Origin: Akanthomyces muscarius
Taxonomy: Eukaryota; Ascomycota; Sordariomycetes; Hypocreales; Cordycipitaceae
Assembly (NCBI RefSeq): GCF_028009165.1
Contig: NC_079244.1
Span: 1 to 64,000, forward strand
Length of the DNA: 64,000 bases
Direction of reading: 5' to 3'
Position numbers and translations under genes: made by a program. Positions 33,869-47,115 of this stretch are shown in pieces. Each line of letters starts with the position of its first letter. Positions within the stretch are counted from its first letter, which is position 1. Under the pieces are notes generated by a model. It was not told the origin of the DNA, did not search any database, and saw nothing but the letters and a program-made list of their open reading frames with translations.

Positions 33869-34511
33869 ATAAAAGTGGATCTATTATAGTTAGGTTGTTA
33901 ATAGAGCTTACTTATAGCGGCCTTATATAATGACTATAAGCTGCCCTATCTAGACTAGAAAGTAATACTATATATATATTCTAAAACTACTATTACTTCC
34001 TAGTAGAATAAGTCTTCTATTGTACTCCTTACTTCTTCTTTATAATACCTTCTTATAACCTATTTTAGGGTGAGATTTATTCATAATATACTAAGATTCT
34101 ATACCTATATAGCGTAATACTAGCTTAGTAATTTACACTTTCTCTTTTTCTATAGGTAAGAAATAATAATACTTCACGCTGTTTTTAGAAAAGGGATAAG
34201 TATTAGCGTCTCTAAGGCAGTAGCCTTATAGACTAAGGTATGCTATTAAGTCTTTTATAAAGACTGGTATGTTATGTGTTATATATGCCGCTAATAAAAT
34301 ATTATAGTGCTTACATATAATATAAATAAATTAGTTAGTTCTACCCTAATTAGCGCTAGCTAATAGTTGTCTAGACTTTATTATAAGCTACTACGCCTAT
34401 TTACCTAAACCTACTTGCCTAAAATGTTAAGCTTACCTCTCTAGCTAGATAGACTAGACTTTATACTAGTAAAGCTAGGCAGTCTCTTAATAGCCCTTAA
34501 CTAAAATAGAG

Positions 34512-35933
34512 TTACTTAGGCGCTAAAGGAACGCCCCTAATATACTCGTCCTCTCTATTACCGTCTAGGTCTAAAGTGTTATAAATAGACTTATAGCTTA
34601 GATATTACTAATCTATTAGCTTTATTACTCTATCTTACTACTTATATCCTAGTATTATTAGTATAAGCGTATAGAAAAGAGTATAAAGAATAAATAAGGA
34701 TAAGAAAACAGAACGTATATAGTGCCTATAAAGTAGAAGCCTTATTATTGATAAGGTAGGGCGAAATACTACACTTATCTATAAGAGTTTTAATATCACC
34801 CTTATAAGCTAGTATACTTCCACCTTTTCTAATAATCTATAATTCTAACTTTTTCTTAGAGATAATATTATAGCTTTTAATTAGTTTTAGGAAGAAGACC
34901 TATTATATTTATATCTTTAGGTCGGCCGCTAGATTAGCTATATACTTAATAGACTCTATTTTAGCGGAACTATAGCTCCCTATACGCTAATAGTTAGTAT
35001 AAAGCTCTTATTATAATTTAATAGGGGAGAAAGACAGACTAACACTTATATATAACACTTACTCTAAACACTTCCTTAACCACACCTTTAAGACTAGCAG
35101 AGAAGCCTTAGCTAATAGACGTCTCTTTACCTTTAGTTAAGGCTAGTGCCTAGCCTAGCGGCTATAACTCTCCGGCCTTACTAGGTGCTTATATCTCTAG
35201 TCTAAGTAGGCCGGTACGTTTCTACTTATAGAAGGTCTAGTATAAGTTTATATTAGGCTGAATTAGACTATAAGATCTGTCTTTATTTAGCGTAATGCCC
35301 TTAGGCCTAGGGCAATTAGTATACGACTTTCTAAAAAAGCTAACTAGGTAATCTATTACTATCTTATCGGCTTAGGCACTAAGAGGGCTATCGCCTATAA
35401 ACTCAAGCTAGCTTCCTTTACTGTGTTTTCTCACTAAGCCTAGCGTGTTAGGTGGGTTCTTACTATTAGGTGGCTTAATATTAATACTAGTAAAGATCCT
35501 ATACGTAATAAAGGTAAGGTTATTAACTATATGTATACCTATAAACGTCCTAAGCTTATTATAGTCCTTAAATAGCTAGGCGATACTACGCTTCACCTTA
35601 CCTTAGGTAATAGTGTAGTTATATATACTATTATTATAGATAGATATAATAGTAGTATTATAGCGCTTATATATATATTTATTTATAGTTATAGGTAGTC
35701 CTACTAGGGTAGTGGCTAGGTTCTCCTTTAAAAATCGACTAGCTTTATTAAGATCCTTCTACTCTAGACTATTACTTATAAGTTTATATAACTAATTTTA
35801 TATCTACTAGACACTTAAAAATAACACACCCTCTATCTATATAGTATTTACTATAAGAGTTACTATAACGTAATTTTATAATAGAGCTATATATAATAGA
35901 GCTAAGTCTAAGAAGGACGAGAAAACTATATAT
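34512..35933 (-). pseudogene. RIPped secreted cysteine-rich protein gene
   Basis: Counterpart of 11738-13159, coordinates by offset (plus or minus a few bases). Many TGG and CAG codons are now stops. Confidence 0.85.
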
Positions 35934-37667
35934 TTTAAGACTAAATAGGAGTGTTTAGTAAGAGAAATACTATTATACTACTAATATAAAAGAGAAGTAT
36001 AAGGGATTCCTTATTTTTAGGTTAGTATAGTAAGTATTTATACCTAGTTTTTATAATACTATTAGCCTCTAATTATATATTAACAGCTATAAACTATTTT
36101 ATTAACCTAATCTATATATTTATATAAGAAAAAGTACTATACTAATAGAGTATATATAACTATATTTTATATAGTAGCTTTATATAGTAAAAAGGCGTTA
36201 CTATTATTAATTATTATAGTTATCTTATAGGTTCTTTATCCTTATTATTACTTATATAGTAGTATAAGCTATATATACTAGGCTAGCTAGGGTTTTAGAG
36301 CGTACTTTATAGTAAGGTGGATTATAGTAAGGCTATTAGGATAGAGATAAACTTTAAGGACTTTCTTTATAATCTATACTATTAGTATACCTTAGCGCTA
36401 CTAATATAGCGCTAATACCGCTAAGGCTTAGAATTTATATAAAGTGTAACTATTACCTAAGTGTGTTAGGCTACGTAGCCTAATTTAGACCTATAGTGGC
36501 GTCTAGGAGGAGTAAGCCTAGTGGAGGCCGCTATTTATAGCGTATAGGGCTAAACGAATATAGCTCTATCTATTACTCTAATAGTATGTCACTTAAGGGT
36601 ATATTATAAGGCTGTAATAAGTAACTAGTCTACTACTACTTTATATATATATATCTATAATCTATACTCTACTAATTTATTACTTATTTAAAAATATAAT
36701 AGCTTACTATTAGATTCCCTTTCTTTCTTAATTTTCTAAATTAACTAGTAGTAATAAAGTGCCTATTAGAAGCGGCCCTCTATAAAGGGTCTTAGCTAGA
36801 CTTCATTATTAAGTTAATAGTTAGTATAATATTTACTATACTTAAGGCTTATACTAACTATAGCCTGTTTTACTACTTATAACTTAAAACCCTATCTAAG
36901 TAGTAAGCTATTCTTTACATATATACCCTCCTAATTAGATCTATATAGAAGAATATTATAATTAAATATATTACTATAGGCGGATACCTCTTAGTAGGAA
37001 GATAATAGTTAAGAGTTTATAGTTAACTTACTTTATATTACTTACTATACGCTATAAAAGATATCCCGCCTCTACCTAGGGCTATAGTAGAAGTTAGGCT
37101 AAGTTTATATATAAGTGCTAGAAGACTAGTAGCCTCTCTTACTTATATTAAGGAAGACTATATCTAAATCTAGTATAGTTAGCTAAATAAGGTGTAAGTA
37201 AGGACACTAAAGTAATAATAGGCGGCGATATTATTAATATTATGTCCCTATTAAACTAAATAAGAACTAGGTTATTAGGGCTGTTTAGCTAATTTTCCTT
37301 ACTTACCGCCTAGATAGTAGCGAATTTTAAATAGTTAGTTATAAGTATGTCTTAATAAAAGAGCAGATCTAGGATACTAAGGAGGAAATCTTATAGGAGG
37401 AATCTATATATAGATTCGCTATATAAGTAGACAGGCTATCTATTAGGCGTTAGTTAACTAACTAAATAAAAGCCCGACTAATATTAGCCTCTTATCGATA
37501 TAAGGGTTTATTAGTTCTAATATTAGCTTAGTTGACTAGTCTAGGCGAGGTTATAGTGGCAGTGTTAGCTATATTAGCCGTGTTAGTAGTTATAACGCCT
37601 TATAAACTTATTATATAGGAGTAGTGGTATATAGAAGTAGTATTAGTAAATTATATATTCTTCACTT

Positions 37668-40600
37668 TATAGACTTATATTACTATTATCGCTTTTAGTA
37701 CTAGTAGTGCTGTCCTTATTACTACGCTTTATATCTTTATCTTTATCTGCGCTCTTATTACCCTTATATAGAGCCCTATTATTAATATATCTATACGTCT
37801 AAGGTGCTTCTACTTAGTCTAGAAATTTAAAAAGTAGCCTATTATTACCTGCCTTATTATATATACTCTTAATTTCTTCTAAGAGTTTAAGTTTAGTAAT
37901 AATTAGGCTTTATTTACCTAAAAGGTCCTTAAAGAGCTACTTAATAACGTTAATAAATTCTTAAAGACAGTATAGCTTACTATAAGCTTAGGTAGATAGC
38001 GGTTTAGTAAGTAGAGGTATAACACTAATAGTAGCTTAGCTAGCGTACTATAGAAAATTTAGGACAGGTAGTGTAGGCAGGATTATAGTTAGTATCGCCC
38101 CCTTATACGGCGAACCACTCTTAACTAGCACCTCTTATAGCTAAAGGTTAATAAAATCCGGATTATTAAAGTTCTAGAAGCTAGATAATAGACTCCCTAG
38201 TAAGCTTAAGTGCTAAAGTCCGGCCACCTATAAGAGATATATAAAGCACCTTTAAAGATTACTAGCTAGGCGTACTACTATATCTAATAGTTAGCGAGCT
38301 ACCTAGCCTGTTATTATAGACAGTCTATATACTATACGGAAACTTTAGATAAGCTCTATATTTCTATAATAAAGCGCCTAATATACTCTTTTCTATTTTA
38401 GTAAAAGAGGGAAAGCCGTTTTTTTTATCTAGATATTCACGTCTTAGTATAATACTAAATCTACTTATAACTATCTATATACCTTAAATATATCTACTAA
38501 GTACTAGTATAGGTTAATAAGGGGAGCCTAGAATTATATATAAAAGAATGTTAGTAGATAGTTATAATAGTAGCTCTATTTATAGCTTATACTTATCTTT
38601 TTCGTCTAGTCTAGATTAAATATAATAGTAATATAGTAACTAATAGTGTCCTAAAATAGGTTACTAAATAGGACTATATCTAGGTAGCGTGCTATATTAT
38701 ATAGATTATATAGTTACTTATAGAAGACCTAGAACGCGTTCCTAGCCTATATCACTTTATTTAGCGTCTTAAATAGTGTGTTAAATACGTTTCTACTTTA
38801 TAGCTGCTCTTTAGGAGCCCGTTTTACTATCTAGTTTAGTAGGCCTATAAGGAGGTATAGTGTGCTATTTAGTGTCCCTATAAGCTACTAAATCTCCCAC
38901 GCCTTATCTAGAATATCTAGTATAGTATATAGGGTAACTATACACCTAGTAGGAGTTTAAATAGACTTAAGAGCTATTATAAGTGAGTTTAGTCTATTAG
39001 GATACTTATACTATATTTAGCTATTCTTTACTTAGTTATATTCCTCTAATACCTTACACTAATATAGTAATAGCTTACTTAGTATATAGAGCCTATATTC
39101 TCTTACTACCTCCTATACTATAATATAAACCGCCGTTTTTTTATCTATTATAGCTATATATAAGCTAGCTTAGTTATATTCGTATAGATATACTACTTTA
39201 AGTATTAGGTCTTTAATAATATATATAGCTAATATGTTATTATATATAAAAGCCTAGATACTAGACTAGGCTGCCTATTTTAAGTGTAGAGGATTATAAG
39301 GTATATATAATTATAGTAGTTTTAGAATAGATAGGTAACTATATATCTAATTAAGCTAGTCTAGTCTAAGCTAGAGAAGGCCTAAGTTATAGACTATTTC
39401 GTATAGGCTAAGTCTATATTATATGTACTAGACATACTGTCTATCTTTAATCTACTTTAACTACTATTAGTTCTCCTATATCTATTTATTAGTAAAGTAG
39501 TCCTTATTACTATTTAAGGATAATATAAGTAGTTATAGGAAAAGCTTAGCGGTATAGAAGTATATAAGTGACTATAAGCTCTATTTAGTATAGGAGGATA
39601 CCTTATCTTTCTTACCGCTATTAGCGAAAATATAGTTAAGTAGTTTAATAAACTAGTGTGCTATAGTATAGATAAAGTTATTTATATTTACTATTAGTAA
39701 TACCTAAAAAGGCTTATACTTAAAATCTCCTATAGACGTATAAGAGGTACTACTTATAGTTTAGTAGTCTAAAGTCCTATCCTATTCCTTTTAGTTAAAC
39801 TTACTACTATAAAGTATTATAAAGATAGTATTAAGCTAAAATATAATCTCTTTATAGATAGCATACCTATATATAGGCGCGTTATAATCTATTATAGTAT
39901 TAAGATAGCGTTTATTAGCTTCCTACGCCCCTACTAGCTTCCGCCTTTATAGCGCCCTAGTAATAGCGTTAGTATAGTTATAGCTTATAGTAAAAATATC
40001 TTTTATTATAGTGTCTATTAGTGCTAAGGCTATAAGTAAAGGTGTGGTAAAAGGCCGGTAATTACTAGTAATAATAGAGAATTATTCTTTATTATAGTTA
40101 TACGCCTTTATATAGACGACACCTAGTTTTAGACAACTAGGGTAGCTAGGGTTAGTTAGTTAGGGTATACGTGCTGCTATACTTCGCACTTTAGCGTTAT
40201 AGGTAGCTATATTATAAAGGTAGTATGTGTAAAAGTACTTAGACTAGAGCCCTATATCTAGCGAAATGTCTTAAAGATTAGCGTAAAATTTCTCTAGATA
40301 TCGTTTCTTCTATAAAAGTGTGATAGGGACTTCGTCCTAACCCTTTATAGTAGATACTATAGCTAGATCGTAGAGCCTAATATCTAACTAGTAGGACTAG
40401 AAGTTAAGGAATATTAGGTTAAGTATATGTATTATATTACTTATAAAAAGGTCTAAGGACTAACTAAGAGTTAGCTATATAAAGCTATTCTTAGTGTTAT
40501 AGACCTAGAATAACAGTTTAGGGTTCTAAAAGTAGGTAAATATAGATACGCTGTTTATAACGGAAATCCTAATTTAAGTGTATCTTGCCTAGAAGGCCTG

Positions 40601-42685
40601 CTAAAATTCGTTGAGGTACTGCCCTAGAATAGTATAGTATAAGTAGGCGGTATAAGAGCTATTATCTACTAACTAGTAGTCTATTACTAGTTTCTCCTAA
40701 TAGGATTTACACTTAGTATTAGTAATAGTAAATATAGAAGGTATTTCTTATTAAAATAAAGCTAGTAGTATAGACTAGACGGCTAGTAAGATAGTACTGT
40801 TTACTAGTTCCTCCTAGTATATAAGTGATAGGGTATAGGGAGACTTAGTAGTATATTACTATTATACTTATTATAGCTTTACTAGCTTACTATTATTAGT
40901 GTTAGGGAAAAAGATAAAGATGTCTATAGGAATACTGCTAGTAACAAACAAACTAAGTAGTATATGTTATATATAGCCTAGGTTAACGCTATATAGTATA
41001 ATAATCTAATTCCCTATAATAGACCGTATATAGGGCGGGTTAAAGGAGAGCTAGAATAAGTTATTATTAGGCTAGATAGCGGCGAGGCTTATAGGGCTAA
41101 GCTAAATACTATCTATATCCTATACTCTTATAATATATATATCGTGTATATAGATATCACACTCTAACTTAGACAGTAATAGTGATACTAGTAGTTAGGT
41201 AAGAAGTGACTACTATTATCGACCCTTAGTTCGCTTATACTATAATTCTAGTATAAGCTTAAGCCTATCTTAGATCTACTATATTATTTCCTATATAGAA
41301 AAGTAGTCCTAGTCTATATTAGGCGACTACTAATAGGGCTCTTAACTTATATACTCTATTAGTTCTATAAATATGTTAGTATATAGAGGATATATATAAG
41401 TATAATAACTAGATAGTATTTCTTAGAATATATATAGGTAAGTATTAGATTAATATAAAAGAAAGGTATAATTAGTAGTAAACTTAGCTAACTTAATAGT
41501 AATAATAATCTTATTAAGAGGATAGGGAGTAACAGATAATACTAACCTAGTTTTAGTAGGTAGTGTGTACTAAGGTCTGTCTAGAGAGGATAAAGTCTTA
41601 ATATATAGTATAGAATTATCCCTAATATACCCCTCTATACTAAGATCCTAACTCTTATTTAATATAAATAAGCTAGACTTATCTCTTACACTATATTTTA
41701 GCTTAGAATAGTTATCTTAGTACTTACCTATATAGTCACTAACTGTCTTATTTACGTTTTTTATCTTATTAGTAGTAGATAGGTAGTTATATTCTTCCTT
41801 ATTATTCTCTATAGTAGTACTAAAAAAGGTCTCACCTATTAACATAATAATTACTAATTATATAAGCGTAATATCCGCTCTATTAGCTTCCTCTATAGTG
41901 TGCTTATCGCCTAGGTTAGGCGGGTTAGCTGTTATAAGGAAGGTCGTACTTATTAATTTAACTAGCGGTTTAATCAGAGTGGGTAATAGGATATATACTT
42001 AACTCTAAGGTGTGTTTACCTCGTCAATATACTCCTACTAGCGCGTAATACGCTGCCTAGCCCTATGTTATTAGACTTAATAGGTAAAGGAAGATATTTT
42101 AGTCACTAATAGTATAGGTAGAGTATCTTTACCTTACTTATCTAGGATAGAGACACTACTAGTAGTAGGCCGTAGAGTAAGGCAAAAAGGTGTGCTCTTT
42201 ACTATTATTTTCTTATACTCTCTTAAGACTTTCGTTATTTAGTCTAAAAGGAAGGCGTTTAGTATAAGGCTCTTACACTTATAGAGGTTATATCGTTATT
42301 TAGGTGCTATTAGATATAGTAGACTCTGCCTTATTAAGTTAGTTACTTTAATATGGCCTAAAGTAACACTATAAAGACTATATATCTCGTATAACTTTTA
42401 AAGTTAATCCTTTAAACGGCTTTATTAGTCTTACTATTAATTATTATTAGTATCTAGGACATTATCTTATCTAATATATATTAACACTATATTATCTCTA
42501 ATCTGCTTTTTAGTATAATTAACTATATCTATAATACTAATAGTAGGTTTTTACGCTACCTTAGTAATAGTTTAGTCTTATCTTACTTAGATAGCGGCTT
42601 ATTATTAATAGAATAACCGCTATCTTTCTAAATCCTATTAAAGTTATTACTTTTTAGAGGTAAAACTTACTTTTTACTATATTAT
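37668..42685 (-). pseudogene. RIPped copy of the very large unknown gene
   Basis: Counterpart of 14894-19912. The start codon position (42683-42685) reads ATA on the coding strand; stops are frequent along the length. Confidence 0.85.
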
Positions 42686-43493
42686 AATAATCCTTTAAAT
42701 CATATAGTTAGGTACCTATATACACGTTTTATTTTTAAACTTAGTTATTATTATAGTAAGAGAGTATAGAGATAGCTATATTAGGTCCTATTATAACTAT
42801 ATCCTTCTATCTAGGGTAGAGCCCCTAGGTGTAGATAGGAAAGAATATATAATAATACTACTATTTAGCTATTATTATCTCTTTCTACCCCTTATTCTAC
42901 GCCTATATACTTACTATAAAAAGAATAAGTAGGTATAGTATAGTAACGTGTTATAGTTAAATAGATTATCTCTTCTTTATTTATATATAGCTGTTATAAT
43001 TATATAAGGCTAAGCTATAGATAAAGGGTCTAACTAAGTATTTTAACTAATAGGAGGTACTATAGCTTTAATAGGGGTACTAACTATCTATTTCTATAGT
43101 CTATATTAGCTACCTTGCCTTTAGTGGGGAAAATACGCTTATTAAGAGCCGGGATATATAACACTATAGCTTATACCGTATTATAGCTTAATATCTACGT
43201 CGTCTTAAGCTAGATCTGCTTCTACTCTATCTTACTGTATATTAATAGGAAGATAGTACGTGTAATTTAGAATACTACTAATTTACAGTCTAAAATCTTT
43301 ATAGAGCTAACTAAAATGTCTATTATAATCTACTATAGTCAGCTATTAACTTTTTAGAGTGTACATCCTTACCGCCTATTCGCTGTTCCTACCTCTTACT
43401 CTTACTCTTACTAGTCACTTCACTTTTTTTTCTGCTAAGTTTTTTTCTATTTGCTATCTAACTATCTAACCCGACCCTAAACCGCCCTCTAAT

Positions 43494-44097
43494 TTAACTT
43501 AGATTATATATTAATAATATTAGGAACTTCCTTTATAGCCTATATAATAGCTTTCTAGTTAATAATAGGAATATTATTATAGTGTTTATTTAAATAGCTT
43601 ACCGCCTTAACTCTTATTATAGCCTACTAGTATAGGCTATAAAATAAAAATAGGAACTTAGGGTTATAAATAAATAGATATATAATAATTAGCCTTTCTA
43701 ACTTATATTAAATTTATAAGACTTAAAATAATTTTACTATCCTAACTAATATAGTTATTTATATATTAGCTATTACTATATTATTATATTATCTATATTA
43801 CTACCCTTATTTACCCTAGTCGCCCTATAATTATACTATATAACTTAAAATATAGCTTAGCTATTTCTATATTTTTATACTATATATAATTTACTACCTT
43901 TCTATATATCTAAATATAATCTACTATATATAGTCACTTTAGGGCTCCTTTTTTTAAGCTAATAACGTTTAACTTACTTTATATCTTACACTTATAAGAA
44001 TAGCTTTAGATTAACTTTAAGTATACTCTAGTTAGATTAGGTTTATTTTTTTAGCCTATACTTTTATTATAGATTAGGGTTAACTAGGCTAAATAGA
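43494..44097. other. RIP relic, unidentified
   Basis: TA-rich sequence beyond the right edge of copy 2 with no equivalent beside copy 1. No motif recognised. Confidence 0.5.
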
Positions 44098-44102
44098 TTA
44101 GC

Positions 44103-44220
44103 TGTCAGGGACCTCAAAGCTATATAGTGGATACTAGGGATACTCGGCTACGGTCTGGTATTGCTTGATCTTTTTAATCTCTGTGGCCGAGTGGTTTACC
44201 TAGCGCCCCGGTTCCTCACA
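44103..44220 (+). repeat. 5' LTR of the TRIM
   Basis: 118 bp. Contains ACGGTCTGGTAT at 44150-44161, exactly complementary to the primer-binding stretch after the LTR, and a tRNA A-box-like TGGCCGAGTGG. Confidence 0.85.
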
Positions 44221-44222
44221 GG

Positions 44223-44234
44223 ATACCAGACCGT
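44223..44234 (+). promoter_or_regulatory. Self-complementary primer-binding site
   Basis: ATACCAGACCGT, two bases after the 5' LTR, is the perfect 12-base reverse complement of 44150-44161 inside the LTR. In Tf1 and related chromodomain Ty3 elements the first ~11 bases of the transcript fold back to such a site and prime reverse transcription. If this applies, RNA starts at about 44150. Inference from complementarity and position. Confidence 0.65.
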
Positions 44235-44513
44235 TATGGTGCACTGTATTAAGGATTGCGAGCTAAAGGCGCCTAGAAGAGGTCGCTAGTTCGAATCCTG
44301 GCTGTGGATATAGTTGCTAGGTTAGCTAGGGTATTACAGTATAGGGTTATCGGTACTAGCGTTTAACTAGCTAATCTTCGTCACGCTAATAGGTGAGCTA
44401 TGGAGGCGGCTATAGGGAGCCTAGGGGTCCTAACACTATATACTTCTAGGTGGTCTAATAGGTAGGTAAGACCTATAGTAGCTAGGGACGGCTACGTGGA
44501 AGGAAGGGCAGCC

Positions 44514-44631
44514 TGTCAGGGACCTCGAAGCTATATAGTGGATGCTAGGGATACTCGGCCACGGTCTAGTATTACTTGATCTTTTTGATCTCTATGGCCG
44601 AGTGGTTTACCTAGCGCCCCGGTTCCTCATA
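44514..44631 (+). repeat. 3' LTR of the TRIM
   Basis: 118 bp, eight transitions from the 5' LTR; the self-priming stretch reads ACGGTCTAGTAT here, a single G-to-A change. Confidence 0.85.
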
Positions 44632-44636
44632 TTAGC

Positions 44637-45895
44637 CCCCTATATTTTTTTATAGGTTTTTTTTTTAGCTACTACTATAAATAGACTAGCCCCTAATCCA
44701 ATCTAGTATAATTAATAGTATTCTTTAGTTATAGCCCTAATACCCTCTAGCTTATAATTATATTTTTTAAAGTTATTTTAAGCTCTTAAGCCTTTATATA
44801 ACACTTAAGGAATATCTACTTTCTAATTAGTACTAAGTTAGAGGTATAAGGTCAGTAATTAACCTACTAGCGATAATAGGTTTTAATTAGGCTAAAGATA
44901 GTTATATTAAGAGGTTAAAGGATATAAGAGCTATAGGCAGGTAAGAAAAGGATAATAATATTATTAATATAATATTTATATAGAAATTTAGTTATATAAT
45001 AACTTCTATAACTATTAATAACTAATAACTAGTAGGAAGGTTTCTTTATTACTATCTCTAAGATAAATATTATTTTAAGCTAGTAGATAGTAATAATATT
45101 ATTTATCTAGCCTTTATTAGAAGTATTAAAGTTTCACTTCTTAAAAGGCTTTAAGTTACTAAGAAATTACTACTATTATATAGTCTTTCCTTAGAAGATA
45201 ACTAGTAGGTTAAGCTTTTAGCTAATAGCTAAGATATACTTAAAGATTATACTCTAATAATATAGCCTAGATTATTTCTTAATAGCTATCTTTTTTATAG
45301 CTAATCTTAATATAAAGCTATTATCTCCTTAGCCTATTATAAGGCCTATCTTATCTATATTATATTATTATACTAGTTAGATATCTTTAATAGTAAAAAT
45401 AGTAAGAAGGTAAAAGAATTTCTTAATAGTATTAGTTAAGGCTCTATTAACTCTTTATAGATTAATTCTCTTACCTCTTAAGGTCTTAACCTTTAGTTTA
45501 TAGTATAAAAAGCCTTCTAACTAGTTCCTACTAATTAGTTCTTTATTACCTTTAGATTAAGTAATCTTACCTACTATCTCTCTAACTTATATATGTGTTA
45601 GAGGGTTATTTAGGGCGTTTTATATAAGGACCTAGTAGTAGAGATGCCTTTCTTAAGCCTTTAAAAGGTGTTAATAAGGCTTAAAAGCCTCCTCTTAGTT
45701 AGTATAGCTGTTAACGCGACTAGATAGTGTTGTCTAAGGAATTCCCTATCACTTTACGCTTATAGAGATACTAACGCCACTATAAACGTCTTATATAGCA
45801 TTATTTAGGCTTTCTTAGGTATAATTACTTATAGTAATTAAATAACACTAAAATTAATAGAGAATAAATATTATTATATAAGAAAACGCGGTTAC
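44637..45895. other. RIP relic, unidentified
   Basis: TA-rich, stops in all frames. Some plus-strand strings near 45640-45830 look like a decayed protein-coding gene, but nothing I can name. Confidence 0.45.
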
Positions 45896-46855
45896 TAAAA
45901 GGTGGTTATAGTGATGGAGTGGGTGCCTTGAGGCTGACGGTCAGGGGGGGTGACGGCTCAGGGGTGGCCGACGTTACCTACTATTATGGAGTTTTGCTGG
46001 CGCGGAAGAGAGAGCGAGGGAAGGGTGTGTGCGTGGTTTGTGGTGTGCGGCTGTGGTGTGCGAGTTTGCTGGTTCCACGACTTGCTTGTAACTGCTTGTA
46101 GCTGCTCCACGAAGCGGGCGGGTGGGCGGACAGGCGAGCGAGCCAGCGCGATGGAGGTACATCACATACTGTTCTCAGTTACAGGATTTGAGGCGTCGAC
46201 GAAGAGGTTGCGCGCGGCGTTGATGGGATACAAGGATCAGGCGACACTGCCGAGAGGAAGACGAGGGGGGTGTTTGTGTGATGGTCGACGAGGAGAACAC
46301 GGCACATTGTCGAGAGTCCTGAGTTGAGAGCCGAGCAGAGAGCTGTGGGTGTGGTTGGCCGGGGTGGTGGTACCATGTGTGGTAGAGGACGTATTTCTTT
46401 TCTTCTTCCTTTTCTTTGTCGCCTGCTTTTGATTATGTTGTCTTTTTTAGTGACCTTGTCTCGCAGCTGGTGGGAGCGAGGGTGGTGAGGCGCTGGTGGT
46501 AGCCTTGAGCTGGTGGGGGAGCGGGGAAATGGAAGAGGGATGAGATGGGTAACTCAGGACGCCTACAGGGACCTCTAGCACTGGGAGCTTTGAAGAATGG
46601 GTTCTGTGGATGACTTGCCGTTGCAAGTCCTGAAACGGGAGGTAATCACGTCCTACGGACGCCGCCATGAACAGAACTCGGGCGCTGTGTCCTCTTCCGG
46701 GACGCCTAGACCACACTTCCCCAGCGGGTTCAGTGCCGTGGACGGATGTCCTGCGGCGCTCACGGCGATGGCCGAAGGTGTGCAGTTGGCGCGTCCCTCG
46801 TGGATGCCCCCAGTAACTTGAGATCTCTCCGGTGCTGCTTGCACCGCCACTGGCC
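45896..46855. other. GC-normal, non-RIPped region without a supported gene
   Basis: The base composition changes abruptly near 45896. Several short overlapping frames on both strands show no domain, signal or intron support. Confidence 0.5.
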
Positions 46856-46857
46856 GC

Positions 46858-47115
46858 ACCCCCGACTTCGGAAGGGATGTATTTATTAAATTATTTATTA
46901 AATTTGAAACCAATGTCCTTTGGGCTCCATGGTGATTCGGAATAAATTTTCGAATCGCATGGCCTTGCGCCGGCGATGTTCATTCAGATTTCTTCCCTTT
47001 CAACTTTTGATGTTTGGGTATTGGCCAAACGTGGTCGCAACGGGTAACAAAGGGTTGGGCTCGGCCCCGGGGAAGGAGCCTGAGCAACGGCTACTACATC
47101 CAAGGAGTAGCTCAC
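46858..47115 (+). pseudogene. Diverged 18S rRNA fragment
   Basis: Recognisable small-subunit rRNA strings occur in the correct order: CCCGACTTCGGAAGGGATGT, ATTTATTA, ACCAATG, CGAATCGCATGGCCTTGCGC, CGGCGATG, TTCATTCA, TCAACTTTTGATG, CAACGGGTAAC, GGAGCCTGAG, ACGGCTACTACATCCAAGG. They correspond to the 5' domain, very roughly positions 180-430 of the fungal gene. There are insertions (for example in the ATTTATTA region) and transversions as well as transitions, so this is an old or foreign fragment and not just a RIPped rDNA copy. Neither end joins recognisable rRNA. Confidence 0.85.

Larger units (their letters stand above)
31768..43493. repeat. 11.7-kb segmental duplication, copy 2 (heavily RIPped)
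   Basis: Follows copy 1 (8990-20720) base for base with an offset that drifts only from 22778 to 22773, so there are almost no indels. Differences are C-to-T and G-to-A throughout, most obviously CpA to TpA and TpG to TpA. No long open frame is left. The four genes of copy 1 survive as pseudogenes listed separately. Confidence 0.93.
44098..44636 (+). mobile_element. Miniature LTR retrotransposon (TRIM) with 5-bp target duplication
   Basis: Two 118-bp direct repeats, 44103-44220 and 44514-44631, both starting TGTCAGGGACC and ending GGTTCCTCACA or GGTTCCTCATA, so each begins TG, ends CA or TA, and has imperfect inverted ends. TTAGC flanks the pair at 44098-44102 and 44632-44636. The repeats differ at eight sites, all transitions, consistent with RIP. 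The 293-bp interior has no open frame; a purine-rich GTGGAAGGAAGGG lies just before the 3' repeat. This matches TRIM elements: short LTRs, no coding, moved by a relative's proteins. Whether known in fungi under another name I cannot tell. Confidence 0.85.

Noticed and set aside
8990..43493. A Starship-type giant transposon carrying the gene block
   Set aside because: No tyrosine recombinase (DUF3435-like) frame at either edge and no matching terminal repeats; telomere-linked duplication fits better.
44103..44330. A real tRNA gene with intron
   Set aside because: The A-box region is inside an LTR that is repeated at 44514 without a B box; the LTR/TSD explanation covers the structure better.
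45919..46821. Overlapping short frames on both strands
   Set aside because: None has a domain or intron support; the GC-rich composition alone explains the openness.
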